64,000 bases of DNA from Panaeolus papilionaceus (GCA_015501605.1 JADNRZ010000003.1:2542001-2606000); one strand, 5' to 3'; counted from the first letter of the stretch, positions 1-11,540 are shown. The notes: generated from the letters alone by a model not told the origin. A program made the numbers and translations.

Positions 1-3000
1 AGAAAGGAAACGGAGTGATCAATCAGCGCCCAGAACGATAATGGAGTGGAAACAAAAGAAGAAAATGGTAGAAGCATACCTTCCAATGTACCCTCATTTG
101 TTCAGCTTGCTGCTGTTGCGCTGCTGACATCGGGGGGTTGTCCGACACGACGTCAGCTATAGAATGAAGGAGCGGTGGAGTGAAAGAAACGCCATTTGAG
201 GGTGCAAAAAAGAGACAAGAAAACAATAATCAGCGATCTATGAATAGACCAATACAGATAAGCGGTAACGAATAACGTACCAAGCCTTGCTGTTCCCCTA
301 ACAGGAGCAGTCGTCCCACTATCGTCTGCATGTTCAAGGAGGATGAACGTATTTTCAGGGTCTTCCTTGATAACGCCATGATCTATCCAGGTTGCCAAGG
401 CTTTGAGAGCAGCGCTTCTGTCGACCTTCCCAACAGCGGAAATGAGGTCGTCTAACAGCCACGTATCTGTCAAGCATATGTGTCAGTTAGAGTTGCCCAG
501 GGGTGATCATCGTGAAAATAGAACGAAAAGCAGGAGAGAAAACGGGGTAAAAAAGCTTATTTCAACAAGCGAGGGGAGATGAAACACACAGCGAGTTCGT
601 TAGGCAATCAATCCACGTACCTTTCTCCGAAAATAGTTCAATGAACGCCGCTTCCAGGGGTGGAACGTCTAATTCCAATATCCTATCCTCCAACTCGAGA
701 TGAAGGTTGACAGTGCCGAGATGAGGAATCCATTTGAGTTTCTTGTCGGGTTTGAAGACGTTGAATTCTTGAGAGTAATCTTCTTGAAGTCTATTAAGTT
801 GGAGAAAAGAGGGCACGCGATTAATAACTGAGGACCCCGGAGTGACTTTGAAAGCGTTTTTTGGAAACCTATAACATACTTTTGAAACTGTCCAGGCATA
901 ACCAAGTCGCTTGACTCCAGTGACGGCCAGAAGTGGCGGGAGATGATGGTGGGATGAACAATAGACTATTCAACACGCAGCAATGAGAAAAAAAACTGGC
1001 AAGTCAAAACAAGGACGTACCACTTGTTGAGTCTGGACATGGCCATCTATACGTTTTGAATCTGTCATATCCCTCAACATGACCTCGCACACTTGAAGTG
1101 CTGCTTCTCCAAAACGGATCTTGAGAATCTCAATGTTACGACGCTGGAAATTGTGCATTAGTAGAGTGCATTGAGGAAGAAAACGAATATATGTATACCT
1201 CCTTCTCGACTTGCTCCGTATTATCCTTCGTAATGGACAATAGTCGTTGCGCCAACAACACTTGTAATTCCTTGACGAACAAATCTTTGGAGTCGTAGAT
1301 GCTGACGAGGGTACTAAGCACATCACTAGGTTTATTGGTCCTGAATTCTGTAAATGCGACGCACACACTTGAGTCAGCACGCGTAAGGCATAAAACGAAG
1401 GAATTTATTACCGGGCCCAGCATCAATGGGTTCAGGTTCCCAATTGGGGTCGAGATAATCTTCCACCTCTGGTTGCTGGAAAGGTTGTATTGGCTCGCTT
1501 TCGTCAATTATAGAGTCCCCGTTCTCGTCATCTCCCACTAGGTTTGACACGATGCAACGGATTGTGTCAGGCCGTTCTCTGTGGCACATAGAAGGGACAG
1601 TTATCAGGAAATGAATGAATGAACAGCGGCCACTCGGGTCAATGAAGACCTCCAGACGCAAAGTTACATACCGTAAGTACCTGCGGATTGGGTCTGCAAC
1701 TTTAAATAACAGCACCCCAGGTGGGTCGATTATCCGTAGACACTTGATAATCGACACATATTGTTGCAAAATGACTTTGGTAACTGCTCCAGGGTGCAAT
1801 AAACGCCTCGCGTTCCTAAAATTTTTGAAAAGAAGAAATAAGAAACCTATGACCTTGATCAATGGTCCTCAAAAAAGATTGCTCACTCTTTCCGGAGGGA
1901 TCTGACAAGATTATCTCGCTGGTCGACACGTTGAAGACAGTCCTGAAAAACCCAACTGAGCGCGATAAGGAGAAAATAGAGAAACAATGTACTTTGAGGT
2001 CTTGTAGTGCGCCAGCAGAGTCTGGATAATCAACAATGATGCCGAATATCTCCTGGGTTCTGGCATAAGTTAGACATGGTACCCGTTTGTTTAATATGAC
2101 ATAAATAAAATGAGCGTACCTCAAGTCACATAGAATCTTGTTTATATGGAAGTCAAATCTGGAGCCAACGCCTTGAAGCATGCGACGGGCATCATCAGCT
2201 AGTGGAATTGCAGGAGATCAGCATGTTTTCAATACTTTAATGAACTCGACATACGATCCTTCGCACCACGAGCATAAACAGACAACATCCATGGCACCAC
2301 TTGATCCGACATCCACTTCCTCAGCTCCTCCAACATCGGTTTGTCCCATTTCTCTGCACAACTTTCGAGGACATGACGCTCGATGTATTCATATCCCACA
2401 CTAGCGATAACAGATTCATATCTTTCCAGCAGTGCGAGGGATTCTACATTTTTCCAGAGCTCGTCGGTGCTCTCCTTTCTAAGGTTAAGAGTTGTGTCTG
2501 GTGGCGGGCAGAGGAGAATGGCGCATAGTTTTTTGAAACCAACTGAAAATGCTGCTGGCAGAGCGGCGAAGAGGTAGGTTTGGAAGGTGAGGGTATACGA
2601 TGAGCAGACGATGAGAGCTAAACTATGAATCAAAGTGTTATCTGCATTAAACTGGAAGTTAAACATGATATGAACATACTCGGGTGAGGGCAGCCACGCC
2701 ATGTACCACTCCATAAGCCTATTGATGAGATCCCAGATGTATTGAACGTTTTGGTCTTGCTGTATCCGCGTCAACCGTGATGAAAGACGGAAATAGAAGA
2801 CGCAATCACTCACATCGTATCTTGTTATATACTCCTGGATTTCACTCTCGATGTACTGAAAACTACGACGAAGATCCTCTAGAAATAGACTGAGTCATTG
2901 AACACTGCACAAGATTTTTTTACATACCTAGAAATGTTTCCAACAGGGCAGGTAAGCGGCGTGCTTGATTGACAATGTTGAACGCCGTCTTGGCTATATT

Positions 3001-3310
3001 TATGTCAAGTTCTACCTTTCAGTTGAACGTAAGATGTCGGTGCTTCCTGTATGGGACTTGCTTCCTCGTACCATGGCTTGCTGCTGGCCTGGGTTCACGA
3101 ATGTCCCATGGTCGCAAATATTTAACAGCGTATGTCCATGCCTAGAGGTTTGATCTCTCCGTTCAGTGGTATTTCAGAAAAAGAGGGTGCTTCTTTCATC
3201 ACCTCGCTGTAATTTAATAAGCCTGATATTCCTGGTGCGTTGTTGTTCAGTCGTTTGAAGGACTCCTGCCATTTTGCCGCGACTTGTTGGCGCAATGCAT
3301 CCGTAGCCAT
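1..3310 (-). CDS. APC2: Anaphase-promoting complex subunit 2 (cullin-like), 3' end cut by window
   Basis: Cullin-like scaffold of the anaphase-promoting complex/cyclosome, the nuclear ubiquitin ligase that drives mitotic exit; APC2 pairs with the RING subunit APC11. The gene starts at ATG 3308-3310 and runs leftwards in at least ten short exons. Seen in order: an N-terminal helical part; a stretch near 1450-1600 with RPDTIRCIVSNL followed by an acidic segment ending in DPNWEPEPIDA, typical of APC2; the cullin-homology segment near 650-780 with LKWIPHLGTVNLHLELEDR; and the start of the C-terminal winged-helix region near 350-460 (LLDDLISAVGKVDRSAALKALATWIDHG). The last visible exon ends at VHWK before a donor at about 85, so the C-terminus lies outside the window. 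The identification is firm, because the LGTV...LELEDR block is diagnostic; exact exon borders are my inference. Confidence 0.9.
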
Positions 3311-3590
3311 GTTTGTATTCGAGTGCTCCGACGTGTAATAAAAGATATCAGTAGCTCAAATCGACATGGCTATCGTTCAAGTTCAAGAATCAACTCAATG
3401 AAACGCGTGTGATTGCAGTTCAAAGTGGCTGTGCAAACCCTCACGTGTAGCGCGTCAACGCGTCAATATCATATCGATAGGGGCTTCAAAGACATATTTT
3501 TGAGAAAAACCAGTTTATCTAGTAATTTGCATGTCAAGTCAAAATTAGATATCAAAATAGCTGGGAAGCACTAACACAGAAAAAGTATTT

Positions 3591-3705
3591 GACGAGAGTG
3601 GGATTCGAACCCACGCCCCGAAAGACCAGATGTGTCGAACACTGCTGGACATCAGATGTCCTGGTCTCCTTAGTCTGGCGCCTTAGACCGCTCGGCCATC
3701 TCGCC
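3591..3705 (-). tRNA. tRNA-Leu(AAG) with a 36-nt intron
   Basis: Read on the minus strand the acceptor stem is GGCGAGA pairing with TCTCGTC (one G-U pair). An A box (TGGCCGAGCGG) and a B box (GGTTCGAATCC) are present. The anticodon stem CCAGA/TCTGG encloses CTAAGG plus an insertion, so the anticodon is AAG with G37. The intron lies one base 3' of the anticodon at about 3632-3667, the canonical position for eukaryotic nuclear tRNA introns. The long variable arm (TCTTTCGGGGC) fits the leucine class. CCA is not encoded, as expected for eukaryotes. Confidence 0.96.
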
Positions 3706-3822
3706 ATAGCATTATTTCAATTTCAGGACCCAGCCGTCGCGCCGAGTATTTCTCCAAGTCTTATCACCATCGATTCCAGTAAAAGTACAAGTCGATTCAA
3801 GTGTCAATTACATTTCGCAGAG

Positions 3823-4524
3823 TTATGATTCCAGGTTAACACCAGCTAGGATATGCACAAATAAATCTGGCTGAGCTGGTCTAGGTGTATACTCTGAAAT
3901 GGTCTCGCAGAGCTCCAACAGGTCCCTGTCCAAGTGAGCTGCCAAAAAGGCATGTGCCATATCAATACCGGCAGTGATCCCCGCCCCACTCCAGACCTTC
4001 CCATCCTGATGCCAGCGCCTGTCACCGAGCCACTTGACGTTCTTGTATAAAATTCCTTTCTCCGCAGCAATTCGGAGCAACACCTTGTTACTGCACACGC
4101 TGTGTCCGTCTAAAACCCCAGTTGAGGCGATCGCCATCGATCCCGTGCACACCGTCAGGAAGGCTTTGAAGTTGGGGTCTGCTGCGACTTTCTTTATAAA
4201 CTGGGTAATCTCATCTGGTAAAGCGACGAAAGGATCAACGCCAGGTACGACGAGATAGTTGAGCGGTGGGCAATCAGCTGTGGTGACGGTGGGGTGGATC
4301 GGTGGCCCACTCGATGCAGGCACCGGACTGAGGTTGTGCGAGATGTAGTGGAAGTTGATGATCGGGGCCTTGTCGGCGAGCCGTTGGGGGACTAAAGATG
4401 ATGTAGTGTAGAGACTGAGGAACTGGCGTGAATGATTGGATATATAGTCAACGGGCGCAACCCAATCGAGAAGCTGATGCGCTGGGAGAATCAAGACGCC
4501 AATGTTCCAAGTAATGTCAGTCAT
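3823..4524 (-). CDS. DJ-1/PfpI family protein
   Basis: Single-exon gene of 233 residues starting at ATG 4522-4524; the reading frame continues upstream only through a TTG, so I chose the first ATG. The DJ-1/PfpI fold is recognisable: LNYLVVPGVDP, then the nucleophile elbow TVCTGSMAIAS with the catalytic Cys at about residue 126, LDGHSVCSNK, and the C-terminal DGKVWSGAGITAGIDMAHAF block. This pattern is closest to the amidotransferase-like or isonitrile-hydratase-like branch (AraC-type N-terminal domains belong to the same branch) rather than to the human DJ-1 chaperone branch. The substrate cannot be told from sequence. No signal peptide is seen, so it is probably cytosolic. A GATAAAAGG TATA-like element lies about 90 bp upstream. 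The gene sits next to the tRNA and has no functional link to APC2. Confidence 0.85.
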   Translation of the reverse strand: MTDITWNIGVLILPAHQLLDWVAPVDYISNHSRQFLSLYTTSSLVPQRLADKAPIINFHYISHNLSPVPASSGPPIHPTVTTADCPPLNYLVVPGVDPFVALPDEITQFIKKVAADPNFKAFLTVCTGSMAIASTGVLDGHSVCSNKVLLRIAAEKGILYKNVKWLGDRRWHQDGKVWSGAGITAGIDMAHAFLAAHLDRDLLELCETISEYTPRPAQPDLFVHILAGVNLES

Positions 4525-5726
4525 GGGTTTCGTCGAACGTTGGCGTAAGGGATTGTGACTTTTCAATGTAGTGGCACTGAAGGTCGAGGGGCCTTGCGTG
4601 TGTTTGAGGCGGTCCTTTTATCTTGAATTCCATTGTTCAGATCGGTGATTGATCACTGTCACCTGGAATATAAACTGTGGAGTGTACCTTCATTATAAAT
4701 ATCATCTTGACCCAGGGGGTGTTCAAACTAAGGTTTTCGGGTTTGGGCGCGTTCCCAGGTGGTAGATCTCGTATGGAGGGAACCGATTATAGGAGATTGA
4801 GGTCTTCGAGCGCAGCAGGAAGGTGGCACACGTGAACATCTTTCACTCACACCTGCTGCTAAGAGTCTTTAAAGAGTTGAAGATAGACAACGTTTCCTTT
4901 CCAATATCAGAAATTCTATAAATCATTTTACCCGCCCTCCACACCCAGTATAGCTGGACAAAGATTAAGTAAGAACATTGGTAAGGACTTATGGCTGAGA
5001 GAGATAAACTAAATTCATTCAACTTGATAGATTCGTCGTCCAGCTTGGGATCCCGCACACCCGGTCGGTGCTCGTTTCGGCCTCCCAAGGGAGAGGATCA
5101 ACCAATTTGGGAGGGCGCACTTTGTGCGCTTCTTTCTCTACTATGACAGTAAATTTCATCAAATACTCCTGCACGGTGATTTGTGGTTTTTGTATGACGG
5201 TAGATTTCATCAAATATTCCGGCACAGTGATTTGTGGCTTTTTTGATAAAATTAAGATGTTTTTGTAAGAACGAAAGAATTTAAAATGTAGTTTTTGAAC
5301 GATTTGAACGCCACTGAAACGCGTTCAGTGCTCCAAACCCACATTTGAACGCCACTTGAACGGGATTTGAACGCACACTGTAGCACATCCAGGGTCCCAT
5401 GGTATACTATATCAGTGGTATGTTATTTTTTTTTGAAAATAAATGAAATTGTAATAGTAAACACCGTTCAATTATCATTGGACTATCATTCAAATTCTGC
5501 CCGAGGTTGTCATTCAAGATCAGCCCTTGATATCTAGCTAGCCCACTTTTTTTGGCCCAATTTCAAGGATCAAAAAGTACATTTCACATAGAATAAATAT
5601 TTGATGAAACACACTGTCATACTTCTCGCCTAACTCAATACAAGCTGACAATTTCAAATAAATAAAATATGTGAATATCACAAGGTTTTCTTAAACAGGA
5701 GATCAAATTACGTGTCCTTCGAAGAC
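4525..5726. other. Intergenic region, repeat-like remnants only
   Basis: No convincing gene. The stretch holds the 51-bp tandem duplication listed separately and, around 5290-5370, several copies of a TTTGAACGCCACT-like word that resemble decayed repetitive DNA. The short ORFs on both strands lack protein-like composition or splice context. Confidence 0.5.
5142..5243. repeat. Tandem duplication, two 51-bp units
   Basis: Two adjacent copies of about 51 bp, at 5142-5192 and 5193-5243, both beginning TATGAC and sharing ATTTCATCAAATA and GTGATTTGTGG, with a handful of substitutions between them. It is non-coding as far as can be seen. Confidence 0.8.
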
Positions 5727-7673
5727 ATGCCGATTTTGGAATTAAATTGGGCCGATGAAAATGTTTTGATCACTCTTCCCAACTCTTCCTACCTTGGTTT
5801 TGTTCTTACATTCCACATTGACATCTGGTCTTGCTATTCTTTCGACGACTCCTTGAAGCAAAAATTTCAGCAACACCCCTCCAGTGTGCTCGATATTTCA
5901 AAGTTTATTCATCTTGCTGCTGGTAAATTGACATCGCCGTGAGTGAGACCTTGCATCATTATGGTCATCAGCTGACTCCGTCAATGGCCCAGTGTCGACA
6001 TTCCAAGTTCACAAACCAAGATGCCGCCCCTCATGGACTTCGAAATAGTTGTTCAGGCTATATCATACGTTGATTCTGCGCTGCGTAACCCTCACAAACC
6101 AACAGGATGTGTAAAATCACTCTCCGTCGCCCTTTCGATTGTTACGCACCATCCTCCGTGGACTTCTGATGAATATCAATCCAAACGTAACTCGCTGCAG
6201 GCCACACTCTATGTATTTTTGACGGCAGTACGGACGGATGAGGAACTCAAAGCGATGATGCAGACGATGGCTAGGTGTCAATGTCACAGTAGCGTGGTGA
6301 AGAACCCCTTCAGCTTCCATTACCATTCCATCCAGACGAGGTCCAAGTTCGTCCAAGACGACGTTCAACAATTTTTATTTGACGTGATTGGAGAACTGGG
6401 TCCTCACTTGAACCCAGCACGCTCGACAACAGTTCACAAAGGGCATTCAAAGGCGTGGCCCACGCGTGTATCTGAACTCCTGCCGCTCGGGGCAGATCAG
6501 CTGGTTGCCACTATTCTCCAATGGCACCGACTTTTCCCGCACCCAATGATGGCTCGGTTCGCGCACCATATTCTGAAGACCTGTGGTGACCTCGTTCACG
6601 ACGCCTATATGAAGGCAGATGTCATGAACACGCTCCTCGTCGCTCCTACACGGAAGTATGTGGATGACGCCCTAGCTTGCACGACGCGCGCACAGGTGCA
6701 TGAGCTAACCCTCCTATTTGCATACCAAGCGATCACTTTCGTCCGTTATCTGAACTCCCCTATAGACAACACGCAACCCCATGGGACCGCTGCCAAGTTG
6801 ATGGGAGGCGCAGAAACCAAAATTATCCAGCTCTGCTCGTTGATTCTTTACATCGTCGGCTCACCTCACCACGACAAAACGCCTCCTCTAAACGAAGACC
6901 TTCCTGACATAGAGAGAGAAGCAGTGCGTTTTGGACAGCCCTTATTCCGTCGATATAAAATGGATCGCGCTCCAGGACCACCAATGCGACTCCATCCCAG
7001 AATCGTGGCTCTTGACCGCAATCAACCGCATGCCGACCTGAGCACAAACCCCTTTCAGGCTGTTGCTCTCGCAATGTACGCTGGTCGATTCAAGTATACC
7101 TGTACGGTGCCTGGGTGCCAAACCCGTTTTATCGATCCCGACGCGCAACTTCGGACTTGTGTCGGGTGCCAGACGGTGAGGTACTGCGGAAAATCATGCC
7201 AGACGAAAGACTGGAAGGAAGGGCCATTTACACACAAGAAAGTATGTAAGATCATGTCCAGGATTTTGGAAGTGTTCGGACCATGGAATTCTGTTCCCTC
7301 CACTACTGATTCACCGACGGGCAATGCGCGACAAGATGATATCAACCGTCGTGGTGATATCATCCACAAGCTGTCGATTGCAATTTACATGATGTCCATA
7401 GACGGTAGGCTTAACGGGTGGGAGGTTGATTATATCGGGAAGTGGGCAATTGCGGTGATGAACATCGATTACTTTACGGGAGGATGGAATCCTGGATACG
7501 GGGATTATGAAGACCTTCTTGAACGTTTCGAAAAATCCCGATTGTTTAATGCGCCTAAAGGTGAGTTCGCTTTCGATATTTGTAGCACCTCATCCAGGCT
7601 CATCGAACATTTCAATTCATTTAGCGGAGCCCATGGGCCCGCGCATAGAATTATCTCCCCAGTGGGCCCGTGA
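5727..7673 (+). CDS. MYND-type zinc-finger protein
   Basis: Two exons. Exon 1 starts at ATG 5727 and ends at about 5938 before a GTGAGT donor. Exon 2 begins after CAG at about 5993 and stays in frame (...LTSP joined to VDIPSSQTK...) to the stop at 7671-7673. The protein is about 630 residues. The long N-terminal part is helical and unassigned. The MYND finger lies at about 7090-7260: its ligands occur as CTVPGC, then CVGCQTVRYCGKSCQ and KKVC, with a Trp and a His in the second half. MYND fingers usually bind proline-rich peptides, and large families of such proteins of unknown function are common in Agaricomycetes; the partner here is unknown. There is no SET domain, so it is not a SMYD methyltransferase. 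The start is tentative because the frame extends upstream through a GTG at 5712. Confidence 0.82.
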
Positions 7674-8653
7674 TTTCGTGTATAGCGAGGTGCAACGGTA
7701 ATTGGGATTCGGAATGAGCCAAATGTATCCAAATCCTGTTACATATATAATTTCGTTGTTCGAAGGCAGGGTGGACTTGTTTGACGGGTGTAGACCTTCA
7801 TAAACGGGCCTTTCTCACCTTGTGAAACTTGACGTAACCTATGGACTGAGATGATTTCAGTTTGAATCCCCCCTTCATCAGAATGCGAGGGTGACAAGAG
7901 CTGTTTATGGACACATCGTTGATTCGATTCCCCCAAGCTGAAACGTGATGTGAAATGGGGCTCGGAACTATTTGAGTCGGGATTGCTCTGTCATAATTTA
8001 ACCAGCATACAGCATTCCAGCAAGGACCCCTGGGTTGAAAATTACTGAGCCAGCACAATCTTTGATTCGGCCCTATGCCAAGAATGAACGAAATGCCGCG
8101 TCTCGAGTACGAGGTCTGTGGGCGCTTACGCGCTAGAAAACATCGGTCCGTCTCATTCTAGAAAGTATATCAAGAGAGTTTCCTCTTATTTTCGACCTGG
8201 ATTCAGATCTGAACAGACTAACGTGATACTGTTCGAATATATCTCTCCCTGACAGACGTGTGTGGCTGTGCTGTTGTCAATCGCTCATTTGCGAGACCCG
8301 GTTGACGACGCTTACCCATAACTGGTTATTATCTGTCAGCGCTTTTGCGCCACTTTTGGTGCCCACATCAGATAAGTATGAAGCGCCAAAGAGTTACTTG
8401 CTTTTCAGAATGACACTTAGAAGGTAATTATTGAGTTATATTGCATTCTTCAAACACATCTTCGAAGTTCTGCTTGGTTCTGCGTCCGTAAAATCGAGCT
8501 CGAATCGCATACTACGTATATGTGGATGAGCTTGAATGTCAACGAGACAGTAGCTCTGGCTAACGTAACTTGTGGGCTTGTCCGGTCATACTGTAATCAA
8601 CCACTAATTTAAATTTGAAACATGGGATCACCCCTCATCTGACAAGCCGCTTA
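7674..8653. other. Intergenic region between MYND gene and repeat island
   Basis: About 1 kb with no supported coding region, RNA gene or strong repeat. The short minus-strand ORFs between 7739 and 8058 are not protein-like. Confidence 0.5.
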
Positions 8654-8671
8654 CTATGGTAAGCCATCTGC

Positions 8672-10062
8672 AATTTTATTCTTTTGCGCGTGCACATAGG
8701 TGGCCCACTAGATTTGATGCGCAAGTTAAGATTATGGAGTGTGCATATATGTATTGAGTGCGAGCGTGTAGAAATATGAGGTGTGTGCATGAACAACAAG
8801 ACATTTTGGGAGTGCATATCTAAAAATGTGGTGTGTGCATCTACATTTTGGGAGTGCACATACAAATTTGGGGTGTGCGTATAGAATCTAAGGGTTCTCT
8901 TCTACAATTATAGGTTAAAATATGATTTTTGAAGTGTGCACATACATTTTGCGTGCGCAGACCACGTTTGTTAGTGTGCGTGCACACACACTCGAGGAGA
9001 GCGCGCACATAGAAATTGTCACGTGCCCACCAGATCCGACACGGTGATGGCATCAAACTCGGTTCGGGTGGCCTTCCGAGCTCCCATCAACGCATCAAAC
9101 CTGATGAAATCATCATCGGAAGCCGTTCTCGAGGTGGTATGTGTGATAATTCATGCATTTTCTTTCTCCACGGCAACGGGAATTTTCAATGGGCTGTATA
9201 TTTCAGCAGCTAAATATTCAGAGTGTATGATAGATATCAAATTTCATGTAGGAGAGCTAAATTGGACTCTCAACCAATGCCCAAATCACATGTTACATCA
9301 GGCTAGCATACTGAGTGTCCCAGGTGCAGCATAATTCTCTCTATGTACCATAAATAATAAATAATATGACCCAAATGCCCAACTATTTATATTAAGAAGA
9401 AAATGCATGAATTATTAAGTGGCGTTAAACCATGATGCAGGGTATGCATTAGACATTAATTCAAGAGTCCGATTTTGCCCTCCTCCCTATAGTATTATTT
9501 GTGATATTTACTTCAAGCAATTATTTATTGAAATATACAATTCATTTAAAATTCCCGTTGCCGTGGAGAAAGAAAATGCATGAATTATCACACATACCAC
9601 CTCGAGAACGGCTTCCGATGATGATTTCATCAGGTTTGATGCGTTGATGGGAGCTCGGAAGGCCACCCGAACCGAGTTTGATGCCATCACCGTGTCGGAT
9701 CTGGTGGGCACGTGACAATTTCTATGTGCGCGCTCTCCTCGAGTGTGTGTGCACGCACACTAACAAACGTGGTCTGCGCACGCAAAATGTATGTGCACAC
9801 TTCAAAAATCATATTTTAACCTATAATTGTAGAAGAGAACCCTTAGATTCTATACGCACACCCCAAATTTGTATGTGCACTCCCAAAATGTAGATGCACA
9901 CACCACATTTTTAGATATGCACTCCCAAAATGTCTTGTTGTTCATGCACACACCTCATATTTCTACACGCTCGCACTCAATACATATATGCACACTCCAT
10001 AATCTTAACTTGCGCATCAAATCTAGTGGGCCACCTATGTGCACGCGCAAAAGAATAAAATT
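8672..10062. repeat. Giant inverted repeat: 534-bp arms, 323-bp spacer
   Basis: The left arm at 8672-9205 is the reverse complement of the right arm at 9529-10062. Position x pairs with 18734-x without any insertion or deletion. The outer 515 bp appear identical (translations of both arms agree throughout), while the innermost 19 bp (9187-9205 against 9529-9547) carry a few mismatches. The spacer at 9206-9528 is AT-rich and non-coding. The arms contain many spaced copies of a GTGTGCA/TGCACAC word. No ORF resembles a transposase. It most resembles a foldback-type or long-TIR non-autonomous transposable element; a recent inverted duplication or an assembly artefact would give the same picture. 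Confidence 0.9.
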
Positions 10063-11034
10063 CAACAATTTCTGATTTTTTCCCATAGCTCCGTATAGCG
10101 TGTGAGCCATCAGCTGTAGTGCCCCACTTGGCACTGTAGCATGCTGTAGCAACGTAGCACTCTGGAGTGTAATGTCACTCATCAGAAACAATACTAACTT
10201 CCCTTACACTAGTTCTGAAGACATTGGTAGCTAACACCCTCACTATGAACCTGACATATGTTGTATGTGCTACTCAATCATTTATTAGCCCTCTTGCATT
10301 TATGAAATTTGGGTAGTAATATATTTTTCGAAGCTTGAAATTCAATAACCATGTCTCTGTATGCAGCTTTCTTTCAAATAAATGCTGAACACAAAATGCA
10401 ATGAATGTGTGGGGGCACCATAATGATATTGAATCGTGATGTGGTTGATGTGGTCACAAAATAAGTCACGCACAAAACCGAACTGTTCGATTTTTTATTC
10501 CCACGCTAGGGTTGTGGAAAACGATGACAAATCAAGTTGGAAACATAATCCGTTCGTTTTCGAAAACTCTAAGTTCTTTCTCAACCATCATCTCCTCAAC
10601 ACTTTCAACCACACATCAGGCTATTGCTCACTACTAAAAATTCGGTCAGTGTTATGTTCTTTTAGTTCCACAAATGCACATGGTTTACTAGAATATTAGA
10701 GCATCTTATTGACTTGTCATAGCATGTGGGTGATGAGCTGGCAGCATTTCGGCAGTCTGGTATGTTCCCTTGTGCTCGTTTTTTTCATTCTCCTTATTTA
10801 TTCCAGTTGGACAGTAATTCCGAATCTCTTCATTTCTTGTCCTCATCCTCTATCCTCTCCCCTCTCCATACTTACCTTTCTTCCTCTGCCTTCTCCTTCT
10901 GAGTGGGAACGTCATGGGTGACCCTCTGGAACGAAATCGCTGACCTGGACCTCGACCTGTGGCATACCCTATCCTTGCACCTGTGGGTTTTCCGCACCAA
11001 ACGAGCCCAAGAACATCCAAAATGGATGACTTAT
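10063..11034. other. Repeat-island DNA with a GTAGC-rich patch, no gene
   Basis: Between 10110 and 10170 the words TGTAGC and GTAGCA recur several times, and a similar patch occurs at 11385-11545. Fragmented ORFs at 10436-11127 show no domain. One stretch at 10903-11060 reads plausibly as protein (TLWNEIADLDLDLWHTLSLH) and could be a relic of a coding sequence, but nothing supports a gene. Confidence 0.4.
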
Positions 11035-11088
11035 GAGCAAGATATGCTTGAAATACGAAGCCTTTCGTATTTCAAGCATATCTTGCTC
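11035..11088. repeat. Perfect hairpin: 25-bp stem, 4-nt loop
   Basis: GAGCAAGATATGCTTG and the following bases to 11059 are exactly reverse-complemented at 11064-11088, with the loop GCCT at 11060-11063. Confidence 0.95.
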
Positions 11089-11504
11089 AATTCTCAGCCG
11101 TTTCGGGCGCTCTTAAGCTTGTTTTGAAGCTCACTGGTACACCGACCCGGATCTGTATCCACATCAACCTGACTTGCAACCCCTCTAGGTGTACCCTTGA
11201 CTTTCTCTCGGAGTCTTGATTTGCGAAGTTTTTTTCGTGGATACTCTGATTACTTATTTAATATTTGTATTGTTGATGTATTAGATAGTTTGCGAATATA
11301 TATATTTTCTCTATCTAATTTTCATTGGTTGAGTCGTATTTTGAAATTTATGTGCTATTTTAATCAATCCAGACCTGCTTGTGTAGCAGTCTGTAGCAGC
11401 CTTACACTACTCTGTAGCAATCTGTAGCGAGAAGGGGGCACTACATAGCACTATGCATATGTGGGAGAGTGCTACGTAAAGGGGTACCCATGCTACAGCA
11501 CTAC

Positions 11505-11540
11505 AGGGCTACGGAGCACTACGTAGTGCTCCGTAGCCCT
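11505..11540. repeat. Perfect 36-bp palindrome
   Basis: AGGGCTACGGAGCACTAC is followed immediately by its own reverse complement, with no loop. It lies at the end of a stretch rich in GTAGC/GCTAC words (11385-11545). Confidence 0.97.

Noticed and set aside
8635..10075. ORFs of 65-100 codons present identically in both arms of the giant inverted repeat
   Set aside because: His/Thr/Ser/Cys-rich translations caused by the GTGTGCA repeats; no transposase or other domain, and the duplicates are explained by the inverted repeat itself.
10903..11060. Short coding-like stretch just before the 25-bp hairpin
   Set aside because: A single open piece of about 50 codons without domain, splice partners or start; insufficient to call a gene or pseudogene.
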